Shown here piece after piece: positions 13,584 through 20,904 of a DNA stretch of 48,656 nucleotides. Made by a program: the position numbers and the translations under genes. The stretch covers positions 1 through 48,656 of the IMG/VR virus record IMGVR_UViG_3300025098_003561, one strand, 5' to 3'. Within the stretch, counting starts at the first letter, position 1; each line of letters starts with the position of its first letter. The notes below the pieces were generated by a model. The model did no database searches. It saw only the letters and a program-made list of their open reading frames with translations, and was not told where the DNA came from. This DNA comes from a virus.

Positions 13584-16258
13584 TATTCACTACCTCCAAA
13601 GTCAAACAAGTTGTTGAATGTATTTTTTTGTTTAGTACTTTGCAAGTCATAGTTTAGTGGACCAATCAAGTTACCAAGTTTATTATCAATAATTGTTTCT
13701 TCCATTGCGTCACCATCAAATGGCAAGTCTTTAAACCATTCTGGTAAATGCAATTCATCTACAGGATATGCAACACTTGTATAACCCATTGGGTTTTGTT
13801 TTAGTTTACAAACAATAACTTTCATACCATCTACAATCTCTTGCGAGTACTTGTCACTGTTCATACGTTTAAGTGTGTTCCAATTAATACTTGCTCTTAC
13901 GTGTCCAGGCATGTTTGCTTTGCCTTGTTTCTGTTCAAGTTTCTGATAATGTCCAATCTTGTTTGCACGTTTAGGCGAACCTTTTTCATGTCCAGGACGA
14001 CTCTTAAAGTCTGTACGGAATTCTGTAATACTATCAAGTATCTCATCTTCTGTGCCTTTTTGCAATACTTTAAGTAGTACTTCACTTAAGAAGTCTTGCA
14101 TAAACACAGGAGTATCAGAACGTTTAAGATCTAAACCCATTGCTTTTACTTTACCAGGCTTGCCATCTATATCACGTCTTGTACCTTCATCATCATACAC
14201 AAGAATTGCATAACGTTTCTTAGTAATAAACAATCCGCTTTCACCAACAATCTCTCTACCTGCCGCAATAACGTCCGACCTGCTTTTTGGACAATGGAAT
14301 GTGTCTAACATAAACTTACCAAATGACTTGTTTGCTTCATCACAAACTTGTTCATACAGTTGTACAACACTTTCTTTAGTCCAAGGAATACTACCTTTTT
14401 CTATTTCATCTTTTAGTATTGGATATGCACTAAAGTACACAGAGTCTGTATCTCCGTATATTACACTCTTACCTACGTGATTATATTCACCTGTAATAAC
14501 TTTGTTTACTTCTGCACTCATGTGCTTAACAATTTGTCTACCTGTTAGTGTAGTTGATTGTCCAATACGACCATCAAAGAATCTACAACCAGGATTAAGA
14601 ATAGCACCATACAAACTGTTCAAGTTAATCTTCTTAACAAGTTGTCGCTTATCCCAAAACTCAATCTCTGCTTTGTTCTCTGCGGCCAATGCCTTCTTCT
14701 TCATAGCCTGCATTTCTTTACGTTCAGCATACCAACGTTTAAGTAGTCCAGGTATAACACCTTCAAACTCTGTTGTAAAGATTGTACCGTTAGCACTGAT
14801 CATCCAAGGCTTATTACTATTAAAGATAACTTCGTTAATCTGTGCACCACTCATTACGTCTGACTCACCATTCTCCCAGTCAACTGTAATGCTGATATCT
14901 CTACGTTTCTCCATAACGGCTTCAAACTCAATAGTACCGAATCTGCCTTCCCATGCACCTGCGAAACTCTTTTTCTTTAGACCCATTTGCTCACCAACGT
15001 ATTTGTTAGTATGTTCAGGACGGAGTTGTCCTATAACAGTTGCTGGATCCATATTCAAACTTCTAATAACAGATGGATATAGTGAATTCAAGTCCATTGA
15101 ACCAATCCACTCATGTACTCCTACTTTTGGAAATGCAACATAGGCACCCGCGGCTGGCTCTGAACCAGGCTCACGTCTTATTCTATTTGGAACTTGTTGT
15201 CCACGTCTATGTGCTTCGTTGATAATTGCTTGTTCTGTAACTGCGACAGCACCCATAGTGGTCTGTAGCAAAACAGTATTTGCATGAGCAAGTTCATTAC
15301 TAAGATCAATGAACCTTAGTTTTTTGTCCAACTTGTCCAGTAGTGCAACGTCTTGTCTGTTGTACTCAATGAACGTTCTGAAGTCATTGTTATAAAGTGC
15401 ATCAAGTGTACCTTCGTACACAGTCTTTCTTTCGCCAACTTCCATTTCGCCAATGGCATCAAGTCTGTAAGTGTGTCTTTCTTCATACGTGTATTTACGA
15501 TATAATTCCAAACTATCTAAATGCACTCTGCCTATTAGGTCATAGGTTTCTTGTTGTCTACCAAACTTTTCATATTCACGTTTCTTAGGAAACTGATCAA
15601 ACAAACAAAAACGTCTTGTGTCGTCTTTGCTTAATACTTTTGCTACACGGTTAACAGTGTATGGAATATCATAACCTTCACTGTTCCAACCTGTAATAAT
15701 ATCACTATCTTGAATTAGATCAAGGAATGTTTTCAACATATCTCTTTCATCTGCAAACAAGTGTGTGTTGGGGAATTCTTTACATTGTTCTACTGCTTGT
15801 TCCATTGTAAGCGTCTTAGGCGGAACTGCAAGTGTTACAAGTGTGTCCATCCATTGTAAGTGTACAGAGATAGCAGTAATAGGCATAAACGGATCACTTG
15901 GATCAGCAAAGCCTCGTTCTGGATCATAGTCTGTCTCAATATCAAAAAATGCTACATTTAGTTTAGGAGCATCTTGATTAAGATAGTTTTCACTTAAACA
16001 TTGGAAGATAGGATTAATATCGCTTTCAAACAATTTTTTGTTCTTATTAATTGCTTGTTCTTTGCGAAAGTCTTTTGTATTCTTACATACAATTCTACTT
16101 AGGGGATCACCGTAAATACTTCTGTACTTGCCTCGTACATCGTCATAATAAAAAGTATATTTTACAGGGTATTCAGTAAACTGGCGTTTACCGTCTTTAC
16201 GTTCTACAACACGAATAATATCTGCGTTGCGATCGAAGTGTGCGTCTACATAACTCAT
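13583..16258 (-). CDS. 43: DNA polymerase, family B (gp43-like)
   Basis: Replicative polymerase of 891 aa, close to T4 gp43 (898). Exonuclease motifs: FFDIETDYD, GWNSEGYDIPYTVNRV. Polymerase motif A: DLNSLYPSVIRSLN; motif B: KKINLNSLYGAI; motif C: YGDTDSVYF, carrying the catalytic aspartates. No split or intein is seen. It acts with the clamp at 10459-11187 and the loader at 36875-37789. Its C-terminus ends in FDFGGSE after an Asn/Gln-rich stretch, where T4 polymerases carry a clamp-binding tail. AAAGGAGAATGA precedes the ATG. Confidence 0.96.
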   Translation of the reverse strand: MSYVDAHFDRNADIIRVVERKDGKRQFTEYPVKYTFYYDDVRGKYRSIYGDPLSRIVCKNTKDFRKEQAINKNKKLFESDINPIFQCLSENYLNQDAPKLNVAFFDIETDYDPERGFADPSDPFMPITAISVHLQWMDTLVTLAVPPKTLTMEQAVEQCKEFPNTHLFADERDMLKTFLDLIQDSDIITGWNSEGYDIPYTVNRVAKVLSKDDTRRFCLFDQFPKKREYEKFGRQQETYDLIGRVHLDSLELYRKYTYEERHTYRLDAIGEMEVGERKTVYEGTLDALYNNDFRTFIEYNRQDVALLDKLDKKLRFIDLSNELAHANTVLLQTTMGAVAVTEQAIINEAHRRGQQVPNRIRREPGSEPAAGAYVAFPKVGVHEWIGSMDLNSLYPSVIRSLNMDPATVIGQLRPEHTNKYVGEQMGLKKKSFAGAWEGRFGTIEFEAVMEKRRDISITVDWENGESDVMSGAQINEVIFNSNKPWMISANGTIFTTEFEGVIPGLLKRWYAERKEMQAMKKKALAAENKAEIEFWDKRQLVKKINLNSLYGAILNPGCRFFDGRIGQSTTLTGRQIVKHMSAEVNKVITGEYNHVGKSVIYGDTDSVYFSAYPILKDEIEKGSIPWTKESVVQLYEQVCDEANKSFGKFMLDTFHCPKSRSDVIAAGREIVGESGLFITKKRYAILVYDDEGTRRDIDGKPGKVKAMGLDLKRSDTPVFMQDFLSEVLLKVLQKGTEDEILDSITEFRTDFKSRPGHEKGSPKRANKIGHYQKLEQKQGKANMPGHVRASINWNTLKRMNSDKYSQEIVDGMKVIVCKLKQNPMGYTSVAYPVDELHLPEWFKDLPFDGDAMEETIIDNKLGNLIGPLNYDLQSTKQKNTFNNLFDFGGSE

Positions 16259-16305
16259 TCATTCTCCTTTATCCTTTGCGGCGGATATATACCAAATTGT
16301 TTCGT

Positions 16306-16566
16306 TTATTGGCCGAAAAAACCATCTTGTATAAGACCAGCAATATATATTATTGTAAGTCCTGCGTTTAAAATAATCAACGACTTTTCTTTCCAAAGGA
16401 TGCCAACGGCTACCCAAATACTATTTGCTAATGTAAATGCGTAACTGTAGTAAGGATACATATTAAAAGCGGCCATTGTAGCGGCAACTAATAGTATTGT
16501 TGTTCCTGTCCATGCTAACCACTGATATGGTTTAGCCTGGTTCCCCTGATCTTTTAAAGTACTCAT
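16306..16566 (-). CDS. Small three-helix membrane protein (SemiSWEET/PQ-loop-like)
   Basis: An 86-aa integral membrane protein from the ATG at 16566 (MSTLKDQGN). It has three hydrophobic segments: WLAWTGTTILLVAATMAA, YAFTLANSIWVAVGILW and LIILNAGLTIIYIAGLI. The arrangement and Asn residues in helices 2 and 3 recall single-repeat SemiSWEET/PQ-loop proteins, but the PQ motif itself is absent, so this is a fold-level guess. It overlaps the HAD gene by 35 bases. A second protein of similar layout is at 17353-17634. Confidence 0.55.
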   Translation of the reverse strand: MSTLKDQGNQAKPYQWLAWTGTTILLVAATMAAFNMYPYYSYAFTLANSIWVAVGILWKEKSLIILNAGLTIIYIAGLIQDGFFGQ

Positions 16567-16843
16567 CTGCGTTTTTTGCCTTGTCATCTATCCAAATATC
16601 GTAGTGTGGTTTGTGAAATCTTACACTTGTATATTTTACTTCCCACTCTTCTAATTGCCTAACTGTAAACTGTGACCAATCCTTGTGCGAGTTTGCACCT
16701 CGGGCAGTCCAGTAATGTATTTCATTGCCTTCGTCATATAGTCTATTAAAATGCTCAATACGATCTTTATTTGGAATACTATTTTCATAATTACTGTTAA
16801 CAGTATAACATATAGTTCCGTCGATGTCAACCATATATTTCAA
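16532..16843 (-). CDS. HAD-like phosphatase (polynucleotide kinase/phosphatase type)
   Basis: A 103-aa minimal HAD hydrolase. Motif I MVDIDGTIC (two Asp), motif II YWTARGAN (Thr), and motif III/IV in KPHYDIWIDDKAKNADEYF are in order. This set resembles the phosphatase domain of T4 polynucleotide kinase and small capsule/sugar phosphatases. The substrate is unknown. Its start overlaps the upstream gene by four bases. Confidence 0.78.
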   Translation of the reverse strand: MKYMVDIDGTICYTVNSNYENSIPNKDRIEHFNRLYDEGNEIHYWTARGANSHKDWSQFTVRQLEEWEVKYTSVRFHKPHYDIWIDDKAKNADEYFKRSGEPG

Positions 16844-17352
16844 TATTTTGACTCCTTTGGTTCTTCAAAAAAGTGTTTATCACCCATTGCTTCACGTATC
16901 TTTCTAAATATCATATTGTGCGGATATGTTTTATAATAGTCCGTTTGATATAATTTCTCACTTGCCTTTTTAGTTTCTGTAATTCTTTGTATAATGAATA
17001 GCCTAATTGTTGGGTCGTTTAATTCGTTTTTATAATGTTCGTAATTATATTCAATAAAAAGTAGATCTCTATCTACAAAGTATTGAGTCTTGCATAATCC
17101 AATTAAATCCTGACCTTCCATTCTATCTTGTACATTGTGTAATACAATTAACAATCCGTGTGTATTATCTTCGTACGGAAAATTAAACATATTTTTCATA
17201 ATGTCCATATATTGGTCAGTGTGTATAACTGGAACTTTTGAACTGTATGCCCAAGGGCATCTTGGCACTGAGCCATCTGCTGGTTGAGATAACTCTTTAA
17301 GATGTACCTCTAACCAATCGTCAATTCGTTTTTTATTTTCTTCTGTAATCAT
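16840..17352 (-). CDS. Conserved hypothetical protein (170 aa)
   Basis: No family recognised. A 170-aa charged protein with a CPWAYSSKVPVI segment near residue 32, a beta strand HGLLIVLHNVQDR and helical C-terminus ending HFFEEPKESKY. Part of the replication-region transcript between the two membrane-protein genes. Confidence 0.58.
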   Translation of the reverse strand: MITEENKKRIDDWLEVHLKELSQPADGSVPRCPWAYSSKVPVIHTDQYMDIMKNMFNFPYEDNTHGLLIVLHNVQDRMEGQDLIGLCKTQYFVDRDLLFIEYNYEHYKNELNDPTIRLFIIQRITETKKASEKLYQTDYYKTYPHNMIFRKIREAMGDKHFFEEPKESKY

Positions 17353-17634
17353 TTACCACCACATAGCGGCAACACCGTAACCAAATACGTTTATTACTGC
17401 AAAGTAACCTGTTAATAACATTACCCAAGCCGCGCCTCTACGAACTGCCGCGTAGCATTGAGTTACCGATCCTACAAAGAAGAACGGATATATAATCAGC
17501 ATGTTTGGATCTTTAGCATTGAAAGCCAAAGTTAAACTTGCCGCCACCGTAAATACAAAACTGATAAGTTCAAATGCAAATGCAATCTTATCACTTTTAT
17601 AACTATTAATCCAAAAGTCTTTTACCTTTTGCAT
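17353..17634 (-). CDS. Small three-helix membrane protein
   Basis: A 93-aa integral membrane protein with segments FAFELISFVFTVAASLTLAF, MLIIYPFFFVGSVTQCYAAV and AAWVMLLTGYFAVINVFGYG. The spacing mirrors the 16306-16566 protein (one helix, a short loop with N-M, then two helices separated by a basic turn), so the pair may be paralogues of a phage-specific SemiSWEET-like family. Its ATG lies at the last base of the dsbA stop codon region, implying co-translation. Confidence 0.55.
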   Translation of the reverse strand: MQKVKDFWINSYKSDKIAFAFELISFVFTVAASLTLAFNAKDPNMLIIYPFFFVGSVTQCYAAVRRGAAWVMLLTGYFAVINVFGYGVAAMWW

Positions 17635-17894
17635 TATTTGTCTTTGCCAACTGTAACAACAAGTGTTTCAAGATCATCAAACTCGTCAGCAACTTTATGC
17701 CAATCTTGTTTGTGTGCAATCTTAATTGCCTTGTTGATCAATGCAGGCTTAATATCTAATTCTTGAGCAACTGCTTTTACAGTTTCTCTTAGACCTTCTT
17801 GTAAGTCTTCGACTTCTCTAAGAACAGTAGCACCTTCATTTACCAATCTTTCAAGTTTGGCTTTTTCGTCACCACCATAAGTTCTGTCTGACAT
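17634..17894 (-). CDS. dsbA: DsbA-like dsDNA-binding protein
   Basis: An 86-aa helical protein with the length and pattern of T4 DsbA, a small dsDNA-binding protein thought to influence late transcription. The core ETVKAVAQELDIKPALINKA is followed by an acidic helix DEFDDLETLVV, matching the T4 order (helix, EL-x-V/I turn, helix, acidic tail). It is preceded by TTAGGAGATG and by a consensus promoter at 17927-17955, so it is probably expressed early and strongly. It leads the transcript that continues toward DNA polymerase. Confidence 0.62.
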   Translation of the reverse strand: MSDRTYGGDEKAKLERLVNEGATVLREVEDLQEGLRETVKAVAQELDIKPALINKAIKIAHKQDWHKVADEFDDLETLVVTVGKDK

Positions 17895-17926
17895 AAATCA
17901 TCTCCTAAGTTTTAATTATTGTGTAT

Positions 17927-17955
17927 ATTATATATTCTTTAGATACGGTTGTCAA
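17927..17955 (-). promoter_or_regulatory. Sigma70-type promoter for dsbA
   Basis: Minus-strand TTGACA (17950-17955), 17-base spacer, TATAAT (17927-17932): full consensus. Predicted start near 17920, giving a leader of about 26 nt with a clear ribosome binding site before the dsbA ATG. Confidence 0.85.
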
Positions 17956-17967
17956 CAGTTAATGTGA

Positions 17968-18618
17968 CTATGTGTCCAAAGTTTCGTCTTTTGATTTGTA
18001 TGCCCAATCATCAGTGTGTCCTACACTCCACTTGGGTGTGTTTTCAACTGTGTAATTTTGAGTACATACTTTAAAGTCTGGTACTTGTCTGGTTGGGTTT
18101 ACAAGGCTTTGGTCTGTGAATACAGTTCTGTTATTTGGTTGTGCCGCAAACTGTCCGTTTTCTAACTTAATAATATTGAATGTTTTATGTTCCGGATCGT
18201 GTTCACTAAAATTAATATCAAGTGTTGAGTGTTGTGCATGACACGTATCAAGTGTAAACATATACTCGCCTTTGTGCATCTTTCTATCTTTGCCAAAGAA
18301 CTCACAATCACATAGTAAAGGTTTTTTAATTAGTGTAATATCATAATCAAAACAATCCCATATTTGTAATGTGTCTAATGGTAGTTGTTCTTCTTGTTTA
18401 ATATCTTCTTTCCATACAAATGCTGATATAGGAAGTTTGTCGTACAATGCTCCGTACTCGGTTAGTAGAGTTTCAAAGTATAATGCTTTGGATTGAATGC
18501 TTCTAATGGAGATCCATATACCGGGAGTAAGTTCTCCGTGTCCCTTCTGATGATCATATAGATATTCTTTTTTAACGTATACTTCAACAGGCGGTAGGTT
18601 ATGTACTAAGAAAGCCAC
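17968..18618 (-). CDS. Conserved T4-like phage protein (216 aa, GTG start)
   Basis: A 216-aa protein with no known function that I recognise as a type shared by marine T4-like phages. It begins VAFLVHNLPPVEVYVKKEYLY and contains KALYFETLLTEYGALYDKLPISAFVW and a cysteine pair LLCDCEFFG. The start is GTG at 18616-18618 with AAAGG upstream; the overlapping ATG at 18618-18620 is in another frame that stops after four codons. A CATAAATA late-like motif lies 30 bases upstream, hinting at a virion or late role. Confidence 0.68.
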   Translation of the reverse strand: MAFLVHNLPPVEVYVKKEYLYDHQKGHGELTPGIWISIRSIQSKALYFETLLTEYGALYDKLPISAFVWKEDIKQEEQLPLDTLQIWDCFDYDITLIKKPLLCDCEFFGKDRKMHKGEYMFTLDTCHAQHSTLDINFSEHDPEHKTFNIIKLENGQFAAQPNNRTVFTDQSLVNPTRQVPDFKVCTQNYTVENTPKWSVGHTDDWAYKSKDETLDT

Positions 18619-18647
18619 ATGGATCCTTTGTTAATTTTGTTACAAGG

Positions 18648-18655
18648 TATTTATG
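18648..18655 (-). promoter_or_regulatory. T4-type late promoter motif (CATAAATA)
   Basis: Minus-strand CATAAATA lies in the 60-base gap upstream of the 17968-18618 gene, one base away from the T4 late consensus TATAAATA. The expected start leaves a leader of about 24 nt containing AAAGG. Confidence 0.5.
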
Positions 18656-18678
18656 TGATTATGTTGTGTGGAGTGGTG

Positions 18679-19386
18679 TTATGCTGGTACGCAGTTGTTG
18701 ACTCTAACTCCGCCCTTCATCTTTGTCTTAGGGCTACCAATCTTCTTACCCTTCCAACATTTTGGATCTAAGCGTTGTTTTGCTTCGTCATACTGTGCGC
18801 CTTCACTTGCGGCTTCGTTACCACATGTTCCACAGCAAGTCTTCTTTTTAATTTTCTCAGCAAGTACTGATGCTAAAGTTGACTTATATGATTCGTTAGT
18901 TCTTTTTAAAACCTTTTGAACATCTTTATGATCTGCTAAACCAGGCGCAAGTTTATTAATTGCCTTAACAGCACCTGTGTAATTGCCATCTTTATATCTC
19001 TTATCGTTTGCAATACCATATGCTTGTTTAATTTGTTTTGTCGAAAACTCTTTTTCTTGAACTTGAACGTCTTCTTTTTTCTTCTTGCTACCACGATCGT
19101 GATTGTATTTTTCTGTAGTTTGTTTTGCTTCTTGTACTTCGTCAAACTTTGTTTCGTAGTCCATATGGTGATAAACACTGCCCATATAGTCTGCGGCTTT
19201 AGTAATTTTACTTTGAACCCAACCTTCAAGACCTTCACGCTCTTCTACGCCTTTAAGCATATCATGCATCTTAATTGCGTACTTGGCAATCTTGTATAAC
19301 TCTGCACGAGCCATTTGCACTTCGTGATCTGACTCAGCCTTGTATGCTAAATCTGCTAAACCTTCTTTAAGTTGTTCTGCTTTCAT
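18679..19386 (-). CDS. Putative capsid-targeted internal virion protein (235 aa)
   Basis: Charged, mostly helical 235-aa protein. The N-terminus MKAEQLKEGLADL fits a T4-type capsid-targeting peptide with an L-K-E cleavage site for the prohead protease. Further features: GLEGWVQSKITKAADYMGSVYHH, a Lys/Glu-rich linker (SKKKKEDVQ), a cysteine cluster TCCGTCGN that may bind metal, and a basic C-terminus with MKGGVRVNNC. No enzyme domain seen. Six other genes in this block share the N-terminal pattern. Confidence 0.65.
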   Translation of the reverse strand: MKAEQLKEGLADLAYKAESDHEVQMARAELYKIAKYAIKMHDMLKGVEEREGLEGWVQSKITKAADYMGSVYHHMDYETKFDEVQEAKQTTEKYNHDRGSKKKKEDVQVQEKEFSTKQIKQAYGIANDKRYKDGNYTGAVKAINKLAPGLADHKDVQKVLKRTNESYKSTLASVLAEKIKKKTCCGTCGNEAASEGAQYDEAKQRLDPKCWKGKKIGSPKTKMKGGVRVNNCVPA

Positions 19387-19394
19387 AATAGTAT

Positions 19395-20303
19395 TTACCT
19401 TTTAACTGTTTTGCCGCCAAAGAAATTATCTTTAATATCAAGGGCGTTTTCTGCTGTACCGTCTGCTTTTTTCTTCTGTGGTGCTTTGGGTAAACCATTT
19501 TTATCTTTAGGTCTTTGCCCTTTTGCTTGTAAAGGGTTTGCAACTGAGGCAATGTTACCTGCACTGGTTGCTCCTGCTGTTGCAGATTCTCTTGTGATAC
19601 CTGCAAGTTTCATCATCTCTTGTTGATAGTTAGATGCTTGATCCATTTGCGTACTACCAGCACCTGAAACTAATTTTGCTAATTGTATAATTGAATCTGA
19701 CTCTTCATCAACTGGTTTGTCTTTTTCTAATTCTGCTTTTTTACGCATTAATTCTTTTTTAAGTTCTGGATCTTTAGATGTGTTTGGATCCATTTGAATA
19801 TCTTGTAATGCTTTTCGTTTATCTTTGTATTCGTCTTTGTCCATTGCTTCTTGTGGAGCCGCTGGAGCAGTTTTTTCTGCTTGTTTAACAAGCATCATAA
19901 ATTTTTGTCTTAGTTGTTGATTACCTAAAATGGTAGTTAACTGTTGTGCAAATGGAGCAATCTGTTTAGAAAGTGCACCTGTCATTGCGCCACCCGATGC
20001 AAGTTTATCTAAACCTTTTTGCATCATTGCGCCTGATCCGCCTTTTGCTCCCATAGCGTTTGCCGCCATCTTAGAACCTGAAGCAGTCTTTTGCGCCGCT
20101 TGTTTATCATCAGCACCTGTTGCCGCACCTGGAGCCGCGCCTGCTGTCGCACCCGCCACTTTTGATACTGCACCTTTTACTGCATTGCCTACTGCACCTG
20201 CGGCCTTCTTAACAGCACCAGCCGCCTGTTGAGCACCTGTTTTTACAGCGTCCAAAGGAGCCTCGTTTACTACTGTTGATTCTGTAATTTCTCTCAGTTT
20301 CAT
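19395..20303 (-). CDS. Ala-rich putative internal virion protein (302 aa)
   Basis: A 302-aa low-complexity protein. After the N-terminal MKLREITESTVVNEA, a capsid-targeting-like start with I-T-E as likely cleavage site, residues 15-110 are dominated by Ala, Gly and Lys. The middle has helical segments (QLRQKFMMLVKQAEK) and the C-terminus is basic. Composition suits a protein packed against DNA in the head. No catalytic motif is visible. Confidence 0.62.
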   Translation of the reverse strand: MKLREITESTVVNEAPLDAVKTGAQQAAGAVKKAAGAVGNAVKGAVSKVAGATAGAAPGAATGADDKQAAQKTASGSKMAANAMGAKGGSGAMMQKGLDKLASGGAMTGALSKQIAPFAQQLTTILGNQQLRQKFMMLVKQAEKTAPAAPQEAMDKDEYKDKRKALQDIQMDPNTSKDPELKKELMRKKAELEKDKPVDEESDSIIQLAKLVSGAGSTQMDQASNYQQEMMKLAGITRESATAGATSAGNIASVANPLQAKGQRPKDKNGLPKAPQKKKADGTAENALDIKDNFFGGKTVKR

Positions 20304-20307
20304 ACTA

Positions 20308-20904
20308 CTATTTACCTTTTTTCTTTCGTCCGCCCTTCATGTTGGCGCACCAATGATACATTTTAGCCTTCTCTCCAGATGCGTTTTTAGCCTTCTTACG
20401 CAACGATGTTACACTACCATTGCAACTTGCACCCGACTTTTTTACACGTCCTGGTCTACTTTTACCTTTTTTTTTACCGTCTGCAAAGTTTTCTTCTACT
20501 TTGTCTTCGCCACGCTTTTGCCAATCATATGACTTATCGTCATCTTCAATAGGACCACCTTTAGCCCAAGTATGACAACTTCTTGCACTATGACATTTGA
20601 AGTGATGCATCCAGCAATAACCTAAACGTCCATGTTCGTCTGATGTTTCGCCCGGCATACAATCGTCCATACGTGGTGATATATCAAATGCTACACAGTT
20701 ACCGCAGTTACTTGCTTTTGCGGCCTTTATATTTGTTTTCCAATACTTGGCAATCTTTTCCCAATAGTCACCTGGCTCGTCAACATTTAAAGGACCATAG
20801 TTAAAGTTCTTTAGTGTTGCGTCCCTGTTCTTTGTATTAAGTTCTAAGTCTTGTGTTGCCGCCGGACACTTTTTTGCTTCTAAGATAATTTCTAATATTC
20901 TCAT
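20308..20904 (-). CDS. Cys/His-rich putative internal virion protein (198 aa)
   Basis: A 198-aa protein starting MRILEIILEAKKCP; I-L-E fits the head-protease site. The central domain has cysteines at SNCGNCVAFD, DDCMPG, GYCWMHHFKCHSARSCHTW, a likely metal or Fe-S site. The C-terminal DGKKKGKSRPGRVKKSG and MYHWCANMKGG segment is a basic module I associate with head proteins of marine T4-like phages. TAATG couples it to the 772-aa gene upstream. Confidence 0.65.
   Translation of the reverse strand: MRILEIILEAKKCPAATQDLELNTKNRDATLKNFNYGPLNVDEPGDYWEKIAKYWKTNIKAAKASNCGNCVAFDISPRMDDCMPGETSDEHGRLGYCWMHHFKCHSARSCHTWAKGGPIEDDDKSYDWQKRGEDKVEENFADGKKKGKSRPGRVKKSGASCNGSVTSLRKKAKNASGEKAKMYHWCANMKGGRKKKGK

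Noticed and set aside
14502-15143. Plus-strand open frame of about 213 codons within the DNA polymerase gene
   Set aside because: Antisense to conserved polymerase motifs; composition mirrors the polymerase codons, no start context, no family resemblance.
20309-20316. GGTAAATA before the Ala-rich internal protein as a definite late promoter
   Set aside because: It overlaps the stop of the preceding gene and an AAAAAAGG ribosome site, so the match could be chance; I kept it only as part of the spacing pattern.
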